A stretch of 64,000 nucleotides of DNA from Limanda limanda (taxonomy: Eukaryota > Chordata > Actinopteri > Pleuronectiformes > Pleuronectidae). The stretch lies in NCBI RefSeq assembly GCF_963576545.1, contig NW_026870572.1, forward strand, positions 1 through 64,000. The letters run 5' to 3'. A model generated the notes under the pieces. It saw only the letters and a program-made list of their open reading frames with translations. It did not search any database and was not told where the DNA came from. Positions 1 through 10,580 of the stretch are shown piece by piece. Numbering within the stretch: the first letter of the stretch is position 1; each line of letters opens with the position of its first letter. Both the position numbers and the translations under genes were made by a program.

Positions 1-2
1 AG
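1..2 (+). repeat. Last two bases of a preceding B monomer
   Basis: The window opens with AG directly before GAGATATTC. B tails end in CTGAG at this point whereas A tails end in GAGAAA, so the cut unit before base 3 is a B. This shows the array continues to the left. Confidence 0.75.
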
Positions 3-159
3 GAGATATTCTTGAATAACTTTTTTTGTGAAGGTCGGAGAGACTTGCAAGTAGGCTCTACCCCCACTAAATGGGGTAGCGCACATCGATCGGTACCATC
101 CTTGAGCTTCTCCGACTTTCGGAAGGGTTAGGGTTAGGGATGAAAGCACATAGGAGAAA
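3..159 (+). repeat. Short A monomer (157 bp) with two TTAGGG copies
   Basis: First complete unit of the window and an example of the short A form. It is a normal A except that its telomeric tract is GGG(TTAGGG)2, one hexamer fewer. The 20 short units start at 3, 5622, 5942, 8341, 9794, 9951, 13801, 17170, 19259, 20215, 20853, 21646, 22284, 23403, 27416, 28217, 30943, 37055, 54926 and 61360. Eighteen lie left of 37.3 kb; the two on the right (54926, 61360) are copies of one another in the 6434-bp duplication. Only three GGG runs remain, so the strict four-tract G-quadruplex pattern is lost in these units. Confidence 0.95.
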
Positions 160-186
160 GAGATATTCTTGAATAACTTTTTTTGT

Positions 187-277
187 GAAGGTCGGAGAGA
201 CTTGCAAGTAGGCTCTACCCCCACTAAATGGGGTAGCGCGCATCGATCGGTACCATCCTTGAGCTTCTCCGACTTTC
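187..277 (+). other. Inverted repeat inside the A monomer (arms 187-199 and 265-277)
   Basis: The arms at offsets 28-40 and 106-118 can pair over 13 positions: 11 Watson-Crick pairs, including an uninterrupted 8-bp GTCGGAGA/TCTCCGAC core, plus two G-T pairs. The loop is 65 bases. In B the left arm is unchanged while the right arm reads CGACCTTC, giving a perfect 8-bp match to GAAGGTCG at the outer part of the same stem. Both monomer types thus keep a pairing between the same two places. Whether it forms in DNA or in a transcript is unknown. Confidence 0.6.
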
Positions 278-281
278 GGAA

Positions 282-302
282 GGGTTAGGGTTAGGGTTAG
301 GG
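282..302 (+). repeat. Telomere-type GGG(TTAGGG)3 tract, G-quadruplex motif (representative)
   Basis: Offset 123-143 of each full A unit is four GGG runs separated by TTA, which fits the standard intramolecular G-quadruplex pattern G3-N3-G3-N3-G3-N3-G3. It occurs in 274 units, always on the + strand, normally every 163 bp or every 318 bp across a B. One tract in the unit at 17645 has TCAGGG for its last hexamer but keeps the four G runs. TTAGGG is the telomere repeat of vertebrates, many fungi and several protists. Possible telomere-protein binding or folding in vivo is inference. Confidence 0.93.
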
Positions 303-322
303 ATGAAAGCACATAGGAGAAA

Positions 323-477
323 GAGATATTCTTGAATAACTTTTTTTGTGAAGGTCGGAGAGACTTGGAAAGTGGTTGCATCTGGACTAATTTGGGTCCT
401 GCGGATCGATTGGTACCATCCCCGAGCTTGTACGACCTTCGGAAGAGGTCGACCGACGAAATTCCCCCAAATCTGAG
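323..477 (+). repeat. Type B monomer (representative, 155 bp)
   Basis: Representative B unit. It aligns to A without gaps over offsets 1-123, with 24 differences (about 80% identity), all between 46 and 115. From 124 on the sequence is unrelated to A: a 32-bp tail with a GGTCGACC palindrome and a C-rich stretch, and no telomeric repeat. A and B therefore share an ancestor but differ by a tail swap. B occurs 103 times complete, always followed by an A (or once by the chimera). Recurrent B variants are G81A (starts 4179, 6743, 15564, 16852, 21010, 22441, 26454, 40913), G102A (14602, 20060, 21491), G120A (55572, 62006), and a linked pair of G-to-T changes at 90 and 120 (43008, 45103, 47198, 49293, 51388, 53483, 57822, 59917). 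Confidence 0.97.
434..454 (+). other. Hairpin and palindrome in the B tail (representative)
   Basis: B offsets 112-128 (434-450 here) form GACCT-TCGGAAG-AGGTC, a 5-bp stem. It overlaps the 8-bp palindrome GGTCGACC at 447-454, which contains GTCGAC. GTCGAC is found only in B tails, so it marks B positions; the chimera at 10426 also has it. In the B at 44296 two T are lost from the hairpin loop side. No function can be assigned. Confidence 0.7.
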
Positions 478-1276
478 GAGATATTCTTGAATAACTTTTT
501 TTGTGAAGGTCGGAGAGACTTGCAAGTAGGCTCTACCCCCACTAAATGGGGTTGCGCGCATCGATCGGTACCATCCTTGAGCTTTTCCGACTTTCGGAAG
601 GGTTAGGGTTAGGGTTAGGGATGAAAGCACATAGGAGAAAGAGATATTCTTGAATAACTTTTTTTGTGAAGGTCGGAGAGACTTGGAAAGTGGTTGCATC
701 TGGACTAATTTGGGTCCTGCGGATCGATTGGTACCATCCCCGAGCTTGTACGACCTTCGGAAGAGGTCGACCGACGAAATTCCCCCAAATCTGAGGAGAT
801 ATTCTTGAATAACTTTTTTTGTGAAGGTCGGAGAGACTTGCAAGTAGGCTCTACCCCCACTAAATGGGGTTGCGCGCATCGATCGGTACCATCCTTGAGC
901 TTCTCCGACTTTCGGAAGGGTTAGGGTTAGGGTTAGGGATGAAAGCACATAGGAGAAAGAGATATTCTTGAATAACTTTTTTTGTGAAGGTCGGAGAGAC
1001 TTGCAAGTAGGCTCTACCCCCACTAAATGGGGTAGCGCGCATCGATCGGTACCATCCTTGAGCTTCTCCGACTTTCGGAAGGGTTAGGGTTAGGGTTAGG
1101 GATGAAAGCACATAGGAGAAAGAGATATTCTTGAATAACTTTTTTTGTGAAGGTCGGAGAGACTTGGAAAGTGGTTTCATCTGGACTAATTTGGGTCCTG
1201 CGGATCGATTGGTACCATCCCCGAGCTTGTACGACCTTTGGAAGAGGTCGACCGACGAAATTCCCCCAAATCTGAG

Positions 1277-2890
1277 GAGATATTCTTGAATAACTTTTTT
1301 TGTGAAGGTCGGAGAGACTTGCAAGTAGGCTCTACCCCCACTAAATGGGGTTGCGCGCATCGATCGGTACCATCCTTGAGCTTCTCCGACTTTCGGAAGG
1401 GTTAGGGTTAGGGTTAGGGATGAAAGCACATAGGAGAAAGAGATATTCTTGAATAACTTTTTTTGTGAAGGTCGGAGAGACTTGCAAGTAGGCTCTACCC
1501 CCACTAAATGGGGTAGCGCGCATCGATCGGTACCATCCTTGAGCTTCTCCGACTTTCGGAAGGGTTAGGGTTAGGGTTAGGGATGAAAGCACATAGGAGA
1601 AAGAGATATTCTTGAATAACTTTTTTTGTGAAGGTCGGAGAGACTTGCAAGTAGGCTCTACCCCCACTAAATGGGGTAACGCGCATCGATCGGTACCATC
1701 CTTGAGCTTCTCCGACTTTCGGAAGGGTTAGGGTTAGGGTTAGGGATGAAAGCACATAGGAGAAAGAGATATTCTTGAATAACTTTTTTTGTGAAGGTCG
1801 GAGAGACTTGCAAGTAGGCTCTACCCCCACTAAATGGGGTAGCGCGCATCGATCGGTACCATCCTTGAGCTTCTCCGACTTTCGGAAGGGTTAGGGTTAG
1901 GGTTAGGGATGAAAGCACATAGGAGAAAGAGATATTCTTGAATAACTTTTTTTGTGAAGGTCGGAGAGACTTGGAAAGTGGTTGCATCTGGACTAATTTG
2001 GGTCCTGCGGATCGATTGGTACCATCCCCGAGCTTGTACGACCTTCGGAAGAGGTCGACCGACGAAATTCCCCCAAATCTGAGGAGATATTCTTGAATAA
2101 CTTTTTTTGTGAAGGTCGGAGAGACTTGCAAGTAGGCTCTACCCCCACTAAATGGGGTAGCGCACATCGATCGGTACCATCCTTGAGCTTCTCCGACTTT
2201 CGGAAGGGTTAGGGTTAGGGTTAGGGATGAAAGCACATAGGAGAAAGAGATATTCTTGAATAACTTTTTTTGTGAAGGTCGGAGAGACTTGCAAGTAGGC
2301 TCTACCCCCACTAAATGGGGTAGCGCGCATCGATCGGTACCATCTTTGAGCTTCTCCGACTTTTGGAAGGGTTAGGGTTAGGGTTAGGGATGAAAGCACA
2401 TAGGAGAAAGAGATATTCTTGAATAACTTTTTTTGTGAAGGTCGGAGAGACTTGCAAGTAGGCTCTACCCCCACTAAATGGGGTAGCGCGCATCGATCGG
2501 TACCATCCTTGAGCTTCTCCGACTTTCGGAAGGGTTAGGGTTAGGGTTAGGGATGAAAGCACATAGGAGAAAGAGATATTCTTGAAAAACTTTTTTTGTG
2601 AAGGTCGGAGAGACTTGCAAGTAGGCTCTACCCCCACTAAATGGGGTAGCGCGCATCGATCGGTACCATCCTTGAGCTTCTCCGACTTTCGGAAGGGTTA
2701 GGGTTAGGGTTAGGGATGAAAGCACATAGGAGAAAGAGATATTCTTGAATAACTTTTTTTGTGAAGGTCGGAGAGACTTGAAAAGTGGTTGCATCTGGAC
2801 TAATTTGGGTCCTGCGGATCGATTGGTACCATCCCCGAGCTTGTACGACCTTCGGAAGAGGTCGACCGACGAAATTCCCCCAAATCTGAG
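1277..2890 (+). repeat. Two tandem 807-bp AAAAB pentamers
   Basis: Units 1277-2083 and 2084-2890 each consist of four A and one B (4 x 163 + 155 = 807 bp). The first A of the second copy has G81A and lacks the T76 variant of the first copy, so the copies are not identical. Confidence 0.85.
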
Positions 2891-4333
2891 GAGATATTCT
2901 TGAATAACTTTTTTTGTGAAGGTCGGAGAGACTTGCAAGTAGGCTCTACCCCCACTAAATGGGGTAGCGCACATCGATCGGTACCATCCTTGAGCTTCTC
3001 CGACTTTCGGAAGGGTTAGGGTTAGGGTTAGGGATGAAAGCACATAGGAGAAAGAGATATTCTTGAATAACTTTTTTTGTGAAGGTCGGAGAGACTTGCA
3101 AGTAGGCTCTACCCCCACTAAATGGGGTAGCGCGCATCGATCGGTACCATCCTTGAGCTTCTCCGACTTTCGGAAGGGTTAGGGTTAGGGTTAGGGATGA
3201 AAGCACATAGGAGAAAGAGATATTCTTGAATAACTTTTTTTGTGAAGGTCGGAGAGACTTGGAAAGTGGTTGCATCTGGACTAATTTGGGTCCTGCGGAT
3301 CGATTGGTACCATCCCCGAGCTTGTACGACCTTCGGAAGAGGTCGACCGACGAAATTCCCCCAAATCTGAGGAGATATTCTTGAATAACTTTTTTTGTGA
3401 AGGTCGGAGAGACTTGCAAGTAGGCTCTACCCCCACTAAATGGGGTAGCGCACATCGATCGGTACCATCCTTGAGCTTCTCCGACTTTCGGAAGGGTTAG
3501 GGTTAGGGTTAGGGATGAAAGCACATAGGAGAAAGAGATATTCTTGAATAACTTTTTTTGTGAAGGTCGGAGAGACTTGCAAGTAGGCTCTACCCCCACT
3601 AAATGGGGTAGCGCGCATCGATCGGTACCATCCTTGAGCTTCTCCGACTTTCGGAAGGGTTAGGGTTAGGGTTAGGGATGAAAGCACATAGGAGAAAGAG
3701 ATATTCTTGAATAACTTTTTTTGTGAAGGTCGGAGAGACTTGGAAAGTGGTTGCATCTGGACTAATTTGGGTCCTGCGGATCGATTGGTACCATCCCCGA
3801 GCTTGTACGACCTTCGGAAGAGGTCGACCGACGAAATTCCCCCAAATCTGAGGAGATATTCTTGAATAACTTTTTTTGTGAAGGTCGGAGAGACTTGCAA
3901 GTAGGCTCTACCCCCACTAAATGGGGTTGCGCGCATCGATCGGTACCATCCTTGAGCTTCTCCGACTTTCGGAAGGGTTAGGGTTAGGGTTAGGGATGAA
4001 AGCACATAGGAGAAAGAGATATTCTTGAATAACTTTTTTTGTGAAGGTCGGAGAGACTTGCAAGTAGGCTCTACCCCCACTAAATGGGGTAGCGCGCATC
4101 GATCGGTACCATCCTTGAGCTTCTCCGACTTTCGGAAGGGTTAGGGTTAGGGTTAGGGATGAAAGCACATAGGAGAAAGAGATATTCTTGAATAACTTTT
4201 TTTGTGAAGGTCGGAGAGACTTGGAAAGTGGTTGCATCTGGACTAATTTGGGTCCTGCAGATCGATTGGTACCATCCCCGAGCTTGTACGACCTTCGGAA
4301 GAGGTCGACCGACGAAATTCCCCCAAATCTGAG
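2891..4333 (+). repeat. Three tandem 481-bp AAB trimers
   Basis: Starts at 2891, 3372 and 3853 give three AAB trimers of 481 bp. The first two have G81A in the leading A, the third has T76. Two more AAB trimers lie at 6417-7378. The 481-bp trimer is the simplest higher-order unit of the array and recurs in domains 2, 3 and 6. Confidence 0.88.
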
Positions 4334-7300
4334 GAGATATTCTTGAATAACTTTTTTTGTGAAGGTCGGAGAGACTTGCAAGTAGGCTCTACCCCCACTA
4401 AATGGGGTAGCGCGCATCGATCGGTACCATCCTTGAGCTTCTCCGACTTTCGGAAGGGTTAGGGTTAGGGTTAGGGATGAAAGCACATAGGAGAAAGAGA
4501 TATTCTTGAATAACTTTTTTTGTGAAGGTCGGAGAGACTTGGAAAGCGGTTGCATCTGGACTCATTTGGGTCCTGCGGATCGATTGGTACCATCCCCGAG
4601 CTTGTACGACCTTCGGAAGAGGTCGACCGACGAAATTCCCCCAAATCTGAGGAGATATTCTTGAATAACTTTTTTTGTGAAGGTCGGAGAGACTTGCAAG
4701 TAGGCTCTACCCCCACTAAATGGGGTTGCGCGCATCGATCGGTACCATCTTTGAGCTTCTCCGACTTTCGGAAGGGTTAGGGTTAGGGTTAGGGATGAAA
4801 GCACATAGGAGAAAGAGATATTCTTGAATAACTTTTTTTGTGAAGGTCGGAGAGACTTGCAAGTAGGCTCTACCCCCACTAAATGGGGTAGCGCGCATCG
4901 ATCGGTACCATCCTTGAGCTTCTCCGACTTTCGGAAGGGTTAGGGTTAGGGTTAGGGATGAAAGCACATAGGAGAAAGAGATATTCTTGAATAACTTTTT
5001 TTGTGAAGGTCGGAGAGACTTGCAAGTAGGCTCTACCCCCACTAAATGGGGTAGCGCGCATCGATCGGTACCATCCTTGAGCTTCTCCGACTTTCGGAAG
5101 GGTTAGGGTTAGGGTTAGGGATGAAAGCACATAGGAGAAAGAGATATTCTTGAATAACTTTTTTTGTGAAGGTCGGAGAGACTTGCAAGTAGGCTCTACC
5201 CCCACTAAATGGGGTAGCGCGCATCGATCGGTACCATCCTTGAGCTTCTCCGACTTTCGGAAGGGTTAGGGTTAGGGTTAGGGATGAAAGCACATAGGAG
5301 AAAGAGATATTCTTGAATAACTTTTTTTGTGAAGGTCGGAGAGACTTGGAAAGTGGTTGCATCTGGACTAATTTGGGTCCTGCGGATCGATTGGTACCAT
5401 CCCCGAGCTTGTACGACCTTCGGAAGAGGTCGACCGACGAAATTCCCCCAAATCTGAGGAGATATTCTTGAATAACTTTTTTTGTGAAGGTCGGAGAGAC
5501 TTGCAAGTAGGCTCTACCCCCACTAAATGGGGTAGCGCACATCGATCGGTACCATCCTTGAGCTTCTCCGACTTTCGGAAGGGTTAGGGTTAGGGTTAGG
5601 GATGAAAGCACATAGGAGAAAGAGATATTCTTGAATAACTTTTTTTGTGAAGGTCGGAGAGACTTGCAAGTAGGCTCTACCCCCACTAAATGGGGTAGCG
5701 CGCATCGATCGGTACCATCCTTGAGCTTCTCCGACTTTTGGAAGGGTTAGGGTTAGGGATGAAAGCACATAGGAGAAAGAGATATTCTTGAATAACTTTT
5801 TTTGTGAAGGTCGGAGAGACTTCCAAGTAGGCTCTACCCCCACTAAATGGGGTAGCGCGCATCGATCGGTACCATCCTTGAGCTTCTCCGACTTTCGGAA
5901 GGGTTAGGGTTAGGGTTAGGGATGAAAGCACATAGGAGAAAGAGATATTCTTGAATAACTTTTTTTGTGAAGGTCGGAGAGACTTGCAAGTAGGCTCTAC
6001 CCCCACTAAATGGGGTAGCGCGCATCGATCGGTACCATCCTTGAGCTTCTCCGACTTTCGGAAGGGTTAGGGTTAGGGATGAAAGCACATAGGAGAAAGA
6101 GATATTCTTGAATAACTTTTTTTGTGAAGGTCGGAGAGACTTGCAAGTAGGCTCTACCCCCACTAAATGGGGTAGCACGCATCGATCGGTACCATCCTTG
6201 AGCTTCTCCGACTTTCGGAAGGGTTAGGGTTAGGGTTAGGGATGAAAGCACATAGGAGAAAGAGATATTCTTGAATAACTTTTTTTGTGAAGGTCGGAGA
6301 GACTTGGAAAGTGGTTGCATCTGGACTAATTTGGGTCCTGCGGATCGATTGGTACCATCCCCGAGCTTGTACGACCTTCGGAAGAGGTCGACCGACGAAA
6401 TTCCCCCAAATCTGAGGAGATATTCTTGAATAACTTTTTTTGTGAAGGTCGGAGAGACTTGCAAGTAGGCTCTACCCCCACTAAATGGGGTAGCGCACAT
6501 CGATCGGTACCATCCTTGAGCTTCTCCGACTTTCGGAAGGGTTAGGGTTAGGGTTAGGGATGAAAGCACATAGGAGAAAGAGATATTCTTGAATAACTTT
6601 TTTTGTGAAGGTCGGAGAGACTTGCAAGTAGGCTCTACCCCCACTAAATGGGGTAGCGCGCATCGATCGGTACCATCTTTGAGCTTCTCCGACTTTCGGA
6701 AGGGTTAGGGTTAGGGTTAGGGATGAAAGCACATAGGAGAAAGAGATATTCTTGAATAACTTTTTTTGTGAAGGTCGGAGAGACTTGGAAAGTGGTTGCA
6801 TCTGGACTAATTTGGGTCCTGCAGATCGATTGGTACCATCCCCGAGCTTGTACGACCTTCGGAAGAGGTCGACCGACGAAATTCCCCCAAATCTGAGGAG
6901 ATATTCTTGAATAACTTTTTTTGTGAAGGTCGGAGAGACTTGCAAGTAGGCTCTACCCCCACTAAATGGGGTTGCGCGCATCGATCGGTACCATCCTTGA
7001 GCTTCTCCGAATTTCGGAAGGGTTAGGGTTAGGGTTAGGGATGAAAGCACATAGGAGAAAGAGATATTCTTGAATAACTTTTTTTGTGAAGGTCGGAGAG
7101 ACTTGCAAGTAGGCTCTACCCCCACTAAATGGGGTAGCGCGCATCGATCGGTACCATCCTTGAGCTTCTCCGACTTTCGGAAGGGTTAGGGTTAGGGTTA
7201 GGGATGAAAGCACATAGGAGAAAGAGATATTCTTGAATAACTTTTTTTGTGAAGGTCGGAGAGACTTGGAAAGTGGTTGCATCTGGACTAATTTGGGTCC

Positions 7301-9793
7301 TGCGGATCGATTGGTACCATCCCCGAGCTTGTACGACCTTCGGAAGAGGTCGACCGACGAAATTCCCCCAAATCTGAGGAGATATTCTTGAATAACTTTT
7401 TTTGTGAAGGTCGGAGAGACTTGCAAGTAGGCTCTACCCCCACTAAATGGGGTAGCGCGCATCGATCGGTACCATCTTTGAGCTTCTCCGACTTTCGGAA
7501 GGGTTAGGGTTAGGGTTAGGGATGAAAGCACATAGGAGAAAGAGATATTCTTGAATAACTTTTTTTGTGAAGGTCGGAGAGACTTGGAAAGTGGTTGCAT
7601 CTGGACTAATTTGGGTCCTGCGGATCGATTGGTACCATCCCCGAGCTTGTACGACCTTCGGAAGAGGTCGACCGACGAAATTCCCCCAAATCTGAGGAGA
7701 TATTCTTGAATAACTTTTTTTGTGAAGGTCGGAGAGACTTGCAAGTAGGCTGTACCCCCACTAAATGGGGTTGCGCGCATCGATCGGTACCATCCTTGAG
7801 CTTCTCCGACTTTCGGAAGGGTTAGGGTTAGGGTTAGGGATGAAAGCACATAGGAGAAAGAGATATTCTTGAATAACTTTTTTTGTGAAAGTCGGAGAGA
7901 CTTGCAAGTAGGCTCTACCCCCACTAAATGGGGTAGCGCGCATCGATCGGTACCATCCTTGAGCTTCTCCGACTTTCGGAAGGGTTAGGGTTAGGGTTAG
8001 GGATGAAAGCACATAGGAGAAAGAGATATTCTTGAATAACTTTTTTTGTGAAGGTCGGAGAGACTTGCAAGTAGGCTCTACCCCCACTAAATGGGGTAGC
8101 GCGCATCGATCGGTACCATCCTTGAGCTTCTCCGACTTTCGGAAGGGTTAGGGTTAGGGTTAGGGATGAAAGCACATAGGAGAAAGAGATATTCTTGAAT
8201 AACTTTTTTTGTGAAGGTCGGAGAGACTTGGAAAGTGGTTGCATCTGGACTAATTTGGGTCCTGCGGATCGATTGGTACCATCCCCGAGCTTGTACGACC
8301 TTCGGAAGAGGTCGACCGACGAAATTCCCCCAAATCTGAGGAGATATTCTTGAATAACTTTTTTTGTGAAGGTCGGAGAGACTTGCAAGTAGGCTCTACC
8401 CCCACTAAATGGGGTAGCGCACATCGATCGGTACCATCCTTGAGCTTCTCCGACTTTCGGAAGGGTTAGGGTTAGGGATGAAAGCACATAGGAGAAAGAG
8501 ATATTCTTGAATAACTTTTTTTGTGAAGGTCGGAGAGACTTGCAAGTAGGCTCTACCCCCACTAAATGGGGTAGCGCGCATCGATCGGTACCATCCTTGA
8601 GCTTCTCCGACTTTTGGAAGGGTTAGGGTTAGGGTTAGGGATGAAAGCACATAGGAGAAAGAGATATTCTTGAATAACGTTTTTTGTGAAGGTCGGAGAG
8701 ACTTGCAAGTAGGCTCTACCCCCACTAAATGGGGTAGCGCGCATCGATCGGTACCATCCTTGAGCTCCTCCGACTTTCGGAAGGGTTAGGGTTAGGGTTA
8801 GGGATGAAAGCACATAGGAGAAAGAGATATTCTTGAATAACTTTTTTTGTGAAGGTCGGAGAGACTTGCAAGTAGGCTCTACCCCCACTAAATGGGGTAG
8901 CGCGCATCGATCGGTACCATCCTTGAGCTTCTCCGACTTTCGGAAGGGTTAGGGTTAGGGTTAGGGATGAAAGCACATAGGAGAAAGAGATATTCTTGAA
9001 TAACTTTTTTTGTGAAGGTCGGAGAGACTTGCAAGTAGGCTCTACCCCCACTAAATGGGGTAGCGCGCATCGATCGGTACCATCCTTGAGCTTCTCCGAC
9101 TTTCGGAAGGGTTAGGGTTAGGGTTAGGGATGAAAGCACATAGGAGAAAGAGATATTCTTGAATAACTTTTTTTGTGAAGGTCGGAGAGACTTGCAAGTA
9201 GGCTCTACCCCCACTAAATGGGGTAGCGCGCATCGATCGGTACCATCCTTGAGCTTCTCCGACTTTCGGAAGGGTTAGGGTTAGGGTTAGGGATGAAAGC
9301 ACATAGGAGAAAGAGATATTCTTGAATAACTTTTTTTGTGAAGGTCGGAGAGACTTGGAAAGTGGTTGCATCTGGACTAATTTGGGTCCTGCGGATCGAT
9401 TGGTACCATCCCCGAGCTTGTACGACCTTCGGAAGAGGTCGACCGACGAAATTCCCCCAAATCTGAGGAGATATTCTTGAATAACTTTTTTTGTGAAGGT
9501 CGGAGAGACTTGCAAGTAGGCTTTACCCCCACTAAATGGGGTAGCGCGCATCGATCGGTACCATCCTTGAGCTTCTCCGACTTTCGGAAGGGTTAGGGTT
9601 AGGGTTAGGGATGAAAGCACATAGGAGAAAGAGATATTCTTGAATAACTTTTTTTGTGAAGGTCGGAGAGACTTGCAAGTAGGCTCTACCCCCACTAAAT
9701 GGGGTAGCGCGCATCGATCGGTACCATCCTTGAGCTTCTCCGACTTTCGGAAGGGTTAGGGTTAGGGTTAGGGATGAAAGCACATAGGAGAAA

Positions 9794-10107
9794 GAGATAT
9801 TCTTGAATAACTTTTTTTGTGAAGGTCGGAGAGACTTGCAAGTAGGCTCTACCCCCACTAAATGGGGTAGCGCGCATCGATCGGTACCATCTTTGAGCTT
9901 CTCCGACTTTCGGAAGGGTTAGGGTTAGGGATGAAAGCACATAGGAGAAAGAGATATTCTTGAATAACTTTTTTTGTGAAGGTCGGAGAGACTTGCAAGT
10001 AGGCTCTACCCCCACTAAATGGGGTAGCGCGCATCGATCGGTACCATCCTTGAGCTTCTCCGACTTTCGGAAGGGTTAGGGTTAGGGATGAAAGCACATA
10101 GGAGAAA
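9794..10107 (+). repeat. Two adjacent short A monomers
   Basis: Units 9794-9950 and 9951-10107 are both 157 bp. This is the only place where two short A units are neighbours; the first also has C99T and the second does not. Either the hexamer loss happened twice or a short unit was copied and then diverged. Confidence 0.85.
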
Positions 10108-10425
10108 GAGATATTCTTGAATAACTTTTTTTGTGAAGGTCGGAGAGACTTGCAAGTAGGCTCTACCCCCACTAAATGGGGTAGCGCGCATCGATCGGTA
10201 CCATCCTTGAGCTTCTCCGACTTTCGGAAGGGTTAGGGTTAGGGTTAGGGATGAAAGCACATAGGAGAAAGAGATATTCTTGAATAACTTTTTTTGTGAA
10301 GGTCGGAGAGACTTGGAAAGTGGTTGCATCTGGACTAATTTCGGTCCTGCGGATCGATTGGTACCATCCCCGAGCTTGTACGACCTTCGGAAGAGGTCGA
10401 CCGACGAAATTCCCCCAAATCTGAG

Positions 10426-10580
10426 GAGATATTCTTGAATAACTTTTTTTGTGAAGGTCGGAGAGACTTGCAAGTAGGCTTTACCCCCACTAAATGGGGT
10501 AGCGCGCATCGATTGGTACCATCCCCGAGCTTGTACGACCTTCGGAAGAGGTCGACCGACGAAATTCCCCCAAATCTGAG
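10426..10580 (+). repeat. Chimeric A/B monomer (recombinant)
   Basis: This 155-bp unit is A-like up to offset 82 (CAAGTAGG, GGGGTAGCGCGC, also the C56T variant) and B-like from offset 89 on (GATTGGTACC, CCCCGAGC, the GGTCGACC tail). A and B are identical at offsets 83-88, so the exchange lies between 10508 and 10513, inside the palindromic core. It directly follows the B at 10271, the only place where two B tails stand one unit apart. It is the only hybrid I found in 398 units and is direct evidence for exchange between misaligned A and B. Confidence 0.95.

Larger units (their letters stand above)
160..322 (+). repeat. Type A monomer (representative, 163 bp)
   Basis: Representative full-length A unit. 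Layout by offset: 1-45 is identical in A and B and includes a run of seven T (20-25 region); 46-82 is the most divergent part between A and B; 83-100 is a conserved core rich in short palindromes (ATCGAT, CGATCG, GGTACC); 101-123 is moderately conserved; 123-143 is GGG(TTAGGG)3; 144-163 is an A-specific end. It carries seven CpG sites. The A unit directly following a B usually has T instead of A at offset 76 (GGGGTT instead of GGGGTA). Other recurrent A variants (offset): C56T, C78T, G81A, G86A, G90A, C99T, C108T, C118T, G119A. These are useful as haplotype markers across the array. Confidence 0.97.

Noticed and set aside
160..477. RNA polymerase III gene (SINE or tRNA-like monomer) ending in the T run
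   Set aside because: The T run could act as a terminator, but I could not find convincing A-box and B-box elements (TGGCNNAGTGG, GGTTCGANNCC) at proper spacing in either monomer.
67..1023. Long minus-strand open frames of 106-320 codons throughout the window (for example 67-1023 and 6962-7924)
   Set aside because: They are the same frame read through every satellite unit. A followed by B is 318 bp, a multiple of three, so frames stay open across AB pairs and end after A followed by A. The LTLTLTLP and NPNPNP stretches are the telomeric hexamers translated. One-base insertions occur freely and there is no single reading frame across the array, so I see no sign of coding selection.
4550..4780. 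Plus-strand open frames at 4550-4780 and 44305-44577
   Set aside because: They arise from chance loss of a stop in single monomers (a base change at 4562 and the 2-bp deletion near 44411) and have no counterpart in other units.
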